Assembly: GCA_002315935.1 (NCBI GenBank)
Contig: DCII01000021.1
Coordinates: 42,842 to 50,893, forward strand
Source: Ruminococcaceae bacterium UBA1730
GTDB taxonomy: Bacteria; Bacillota; Clostridia; Oscillospirales; Acutalibacteraceae
DNA: 8,052 nucleotides
Direction of reading: 5' to 3'
The translations under genes were made by a program, and so were the position numbers. The notes under the pieces are model-generated. The model was not told the origin of the DNA. It worked only from the letters and a program-made list of their open reading frames with translations, and did no database searches. Of the stretch, positions 5,606 to 8,052 are shown piece by piece. Within the stretch, counting starts at the first letter, position 1. Each line of letters starts with the position of its first letter.

Positions 5606-7992
5606 CTTCATTTGAAAAACATTCAAAATCACTTGAATTCGATAAGGTTCTTGAAAAATTAGCTGAATTCACAGGCTGTCCCGATTCAAGGGAGATGGCT
5701 CTCAATCTTAAGCCCGAAAGCAATCTTGACCTTGCGAGAGCCTTGATGAATCAGACCATTGATGCTCATATGCTTCTTGCAAGATTCGGCGGACCCTCCT
5801 TCGGCGGTCTGAAGAATGTGAATAATGCTCTCAGCCGTGCAAACGCAGGAAGCGTGCTGAACACAAGAGAGCTTCTTGATATTGCAGGAGTGTTGCGAGT
5901 TATCCGCACTCTTTCGCAGTGGAGAGCCTCCAACGCAGGTGTTTCGACGGTGATTGATTCGCTTTTCAATGCACTCATGCCGAATAAATTTCTTGAAACG
6001 GCAATTACAAACGCTATTATTTCCGAAGAAGAAATATCTGATAACGCATCTCCGGCTCTTGCGGATATACGCAGAAAAATAAGAGTTCAGGAATCGAAGG
6101 TTCGTGAACAGCTTGATAAATTCACCCGTTCATCGAATTCGAAATATCTTCAGGAAAATATTATCACTCAGCGAAACGGCAGATATGTTGTGCCGGTCAA
6201 GAGCGAATACAGGGGCGAAATTGCAGGTCTTGTTCATGATTCATCCTCAAGCGGAGCAACCGTTTTCATTGAGCCTATGGCGGTTGTTGAGGCGAATAAT
6301 GAAATCAGAGTGCTTCAGGCTAAAGAGAGAGAAGAGATAGACAGAATTCTTGCGGAGCTTTCGGCTTCGGCAGGTGATTTCTGCGACAGCATCAAAAACA
6401 GCTATGAATGTGCTCTTGAGCTGAATCTCATTTTTGCAAAGGCACAGTATGCTTATAAAATCAAGGGTTGGCCGCCGATTCTCAACGATAAGGGAATAAT
6501 CAATCTCCGCCAGGCAAGGCATCCGCTGATTGACCCGAAAAAGGTTGTGCCCGTTGATATTGTGCTCGGCAGGGATTTCGATACTCTTGTTATCACGGGT
6601 CCGAACACGGGCGGTAAAACCGTTTCAATCAAAACGGTCGGTCTGCTCTCGCTTATGGCGATGTGCGGACTGATGATTCCGGCAGGGGACAGAAGCGAAA
6701 TATCCGTTTTCGGCGAAATTCTGTCGGATATAGGCGATGAACAGTCAATTGAGCAGTCGCTTTCAACCTTCTCTGCCCATATGACAAACATAATTGAAAT
6801 AATGAAAACCGCAGGCGAAAACAGTCTTGTGCTGATAGACGAGCTTGGAGCGGGAACCGACCCCGTTGAGGGTGCGGCTCTTGCGATGGCAATTCTTGAA
6901 GACCTGCACGCAAAGGGTGCAAAAATAGCCGCCACAACCCATTATGCGGAGCTTAAGGCCTATGCGTTGGACACTCCGAGAGTTGAAAACGGCTGTTGTG
7001 AATTTGATATTGTAACCCTCCGACCGACTTACCGCCTGCTTATCGGCGTTCCGGGCAAGTCGAATGCTCTTGCAATCAGCGAAAAGCTCGGCCTTTCGAA
7101 GAATGTTATTGAGAGAGCACAGGAGTTGATTTCTGCCGAAAACAGAGAATTCGAAAATGTTGTTGACCGTCTCGAGGAAACAAGAAGAAGGATGGAAGAC
7201 GAATATTCAAAGGCAAATGAGCTTTCTAATAAAGCCGCTAAAGATAAAGAAGAAGCGGAAAAGCTGAAAGCGGAAATTGAAAAGCTTCGTGAGCAGGAGG
7301 TTGAAAAGGCAAGAGCGGCGGCGGCAAGATACACCGAACAGGCAAAGAGAGAAGCCTACACTCTTTTGCAGGAGCTTGATAAACTCAAAAAAGAACAGCA
7401 GAAAACAAAGGATGCCGTAGAGCTTGCAAGAAGAGCCAAAGCTCTTGTCAAGAAGGGTGTTATCGCCATTGATGCGGCGGCAGACCCGCTCATTTCCGAT
7501 GATGACGATGAGGATTATGTTCTTCCGAGACCGCTCAAGGTTGGTGATACGGTTCTTATCCGTGACATAAAGAAGAGTGCAAAGGTCGTTGCCCCTGCTG
7601 ATAAGAACGGCAATGTTGAGGTTATGGCAGGCTCAATCAAAACGAGAGTAAAAGAAAAAAATCTGCGTCTGCTTGAGGATGCACCCGTTAAAAAAGAAAA
7701 GCCGAAATCAACAGCAAAGCTGACGGGCGAAAGCAGGCTGAATATGGCGGCGAACACGAGAATTGATTTGCGTGGAATGACGGTTGATGAATGCCTTATC
7801 GAGCTTGACAGATTCATAGATCAAAGCCTTCGTACGGGTCTGAATGAATTCACGATCGTTCATGGCAAGGGAACGGGAGCACTCCGTGCCGCAGTAACAA
7901 ATTATCTGCGTTCGTCACCCTTCGTCAAGTCCCACCGCCTCGGAGTTTACGGCGAGGGCGAAGACGGCGTAACGATTGTTGTGCTGAAATGA
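5602..7992 (+). CDS. mutS2: MutS2 ATPase with C-terminal Smr domain
   Basis: A 796-residue MutS2, near the usual family length. It lacks the N-terminal mismatch-reading domain of MutS and starts with the MutS-like core. Walker A is TGPNTGGKT (332-340, K339), the signature STFSAHM has H393, Walker B LVLIDELGAGTDP has D413 and E414, and the switch motif TTHYAELK has H447. A charged coiled coil follows (about 510-625), then a KOW-like segment (about 644-692, PLKVGDTVLI) and an Smr domain (about 720-796) with IDLRG at 721-725 and HGKGTGALR from 754. In Bacillus subtilis MutS2 binds collided ribosomes and promotes their rescue; in Helicobacter it suppresses recombination. Which applies here is open. 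The acidic DDDDED stretch (634-638 region) before the KOW part is a likely flexible linker. Its ATG overlaps the previous stop (ATGA), with only a weak GGAAGAAG site (5590-5597), pointing to coupled translation. No terminator is visible after the stop. Confidence 0.96.
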   Translation: MTSFEKHSKSLEFDKVLEKLAEFTGCPDSREMALNLKPESNLDLARALMNQTIDAHMLLARFGGPSFGGLKNVNNALSRANAGSVLNTRELLDIAGVLRVIRTLSQWRASNAGVSTVIDSLFNALMPNKFLETAITNAIISEEEISDNASPALADIRRKIRVQESKVREQLDKFTRSSNSKYLQENIITQRNGRYVVPVKSEYRGEIAGLVHDSSSSGATVFIEPMAVVEANNEIRVLQAKEREEIDRILAELSASAGDFCDSIKNSYECALELNLIFAKAQYAYKIKGWPPILNDKGIINLRQARHPLIDPKKVVPVDIVLGRDFDTLVITGPNTGGKTVSIKTVGLLSLMAMCGLMIPAGDRSEISVFGEILSDIGDEQSIEQSLSTFSAHMTNIIEIMKTAGENSLVLIDELGAGTDPVEGAALAMAILEDLHAKGAKIAATTHYAELKAYALDTPRVENGCCEFDIVTLRPTYRLLIGVPGKSNALAISEKLGLSKNVIERAQELISAENREFENVVDRLEETRRRMEDEYSKANELSNKAAKDKEEAEKLKAEIEKLREQEVEKARAAAARYTEQAKREAYTLLQELDKLKKEQQKTKDAVELARRAKALVKKGVIAIDAAADPLISDDDDEDYVLPRPLKVGDTVLIRDIKKSAKVVAPADKNGNVEVMAGSIKTRVKEKNLRLLEDAPVKKEKPKSTAKLTGESRLNMAANTRIDLRGMTVDECLIELDRFIDQSLRTGLNEFTIVHGKGTGALRAAVTNYLRSSPFVKSHRLGVYGEGEDGVTIVVLK

Positions 7993-8004
7993 TGTTTACG
8001 GCTC

Positions 8005-8033
8005 TTGACTTTCCGAAAGAGAATTGATATAAT
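8005..8033 (+). promoter_or_regulatory. Strong sigma-A-type promoter for the next gene
   Basis: TTGACT (8005-8010), a 17-base spacer and a perfect TATAAT (8028-8033) preceded by TGA, which makes an extended -10. It begins 13 bases after the mutS2 stop. Transcription should start near 8040. It is the best promoter match in the window and shows that the next gene has its own control. Confidence 0.85.
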
Positions 8034-8044
8034 GAAATAAATTC

Positions 8045-8052
8045 GGAGAAGG
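8045..8052 (+). promoter_or_regulatory. Ribosome binding site of a gene starting just past the window
   Basis: GGAGAAGG runs to the last base of the window, a few bases after the predicted transcription start. The start codon of the next forward gene should lie within about ten bases beyond the edge. The transcript leader would be very short, so there is no room for a riboswitch. Confidence 0.65.

Larger units (their letters stand above)
177..7992 (+). other. Predicted seven-gene transcription unit
   Basis: Seven forward genes follow one promoter with spacings of 0, 1, 1, 10 and 32 bases and a final 4-base overlap. I see no hairpin with a T tract in either of the two longer gaps (3914-3923 and 4698-4729) and no consensus promoter in them. 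The left edge is set by the terminator at 66-105 and the promoter at 141-169; the right edge is not marked by a terminator, so some read-through into the next gene is likely. The unit is inferred from spacing alone. Confidence 0.65.

Noticed and set aside
6453..6935. A 160-codon reverse-strand open frame opposite the ATPase part of mutS2
   Set aside because: It covers the Walker A and B region of an intact gene and shows no motif or start signal of its own.
1..8052. Defence system, CRISPR array, insertion sequence, phage gene, tRNA or riboswitch
   Set aside because: I found no direct-repeat array, terminal inverted repeats, transposase or integrase motifs, tRNA-like folds or long structured leader; coding density leaves almost no room for them.

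Overview
The window is a compact, fully forward-strand block of chromosome with seven complete genes. It looks like a low-to-mid GC Bacillota, most likely a gut-type Clostridia of the Ruminococcaceae/Oscillospiraceae kind. Support for this comes from strong Shine-Dalgarno sites (AAGGAG, GAGGTG), a MutS2 of the Gram-positive type, an M16 peptidase resembling Bacillus YmxG, a ProB without a PUA domain, AGA-rich arginine codon use, and a secreted-type protein with the Thr/Glu/Asp-rich tail often seen in Ruminococcus-like bacteria. The genus is inference; no rRNA or other taxonomic marker is present.

Layout: positions 1-66 are probably the last codons of an upstream gene, closed by a clear intrinsic terminator (66-105). 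A sigma-A-type promoter (TTGACT, 17-base spacer, TATAGT) follows, its -10 box inside a perfect AT-only 17-base palindrome. It should drive one long transcription unit: membrane-anchored FHA-domain protein, M16 zinc peptidase, proB, proA, a YdcF/ElyC-like DUF218 membrane protein, an unrecognised single-pass extracytoplasmic protein, and mutS2. Junctions are 0, 1, 1, 10 and 32 bases, then a 4-base ATGA overlap, with no internal terminator seen. After mutS2 there is a very good promoter (TTGACT, 17-base spacer, extended TATAAT) and a ribosome binding site running to the last base, so another gene should start just outside the window.

Function: ProB and ProA carry out the first two steps of proline synthesis from glutamate (glutamate to gamma-glutamyl phosphate to glutamate-5-semialdehyde); proC is not in the window. 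MutS2 is an ATPase with a C-terminal Smr domain, linked in studied species to recombination control or rescue of collided ribosomes. The FHA, DUF218 and single-pass proteins point to the cell envelope. The genes do not form one obvious pathway, and this reads as a housekeeping operon. I found no defence system, mobile element, CRISPR array or RNA gene. The most notable points are the DUF218 gene, whose codon use differs from its neighbours, and the uncharacterised extracytoplasmic protein whose stop overlaps the mutS2 start.
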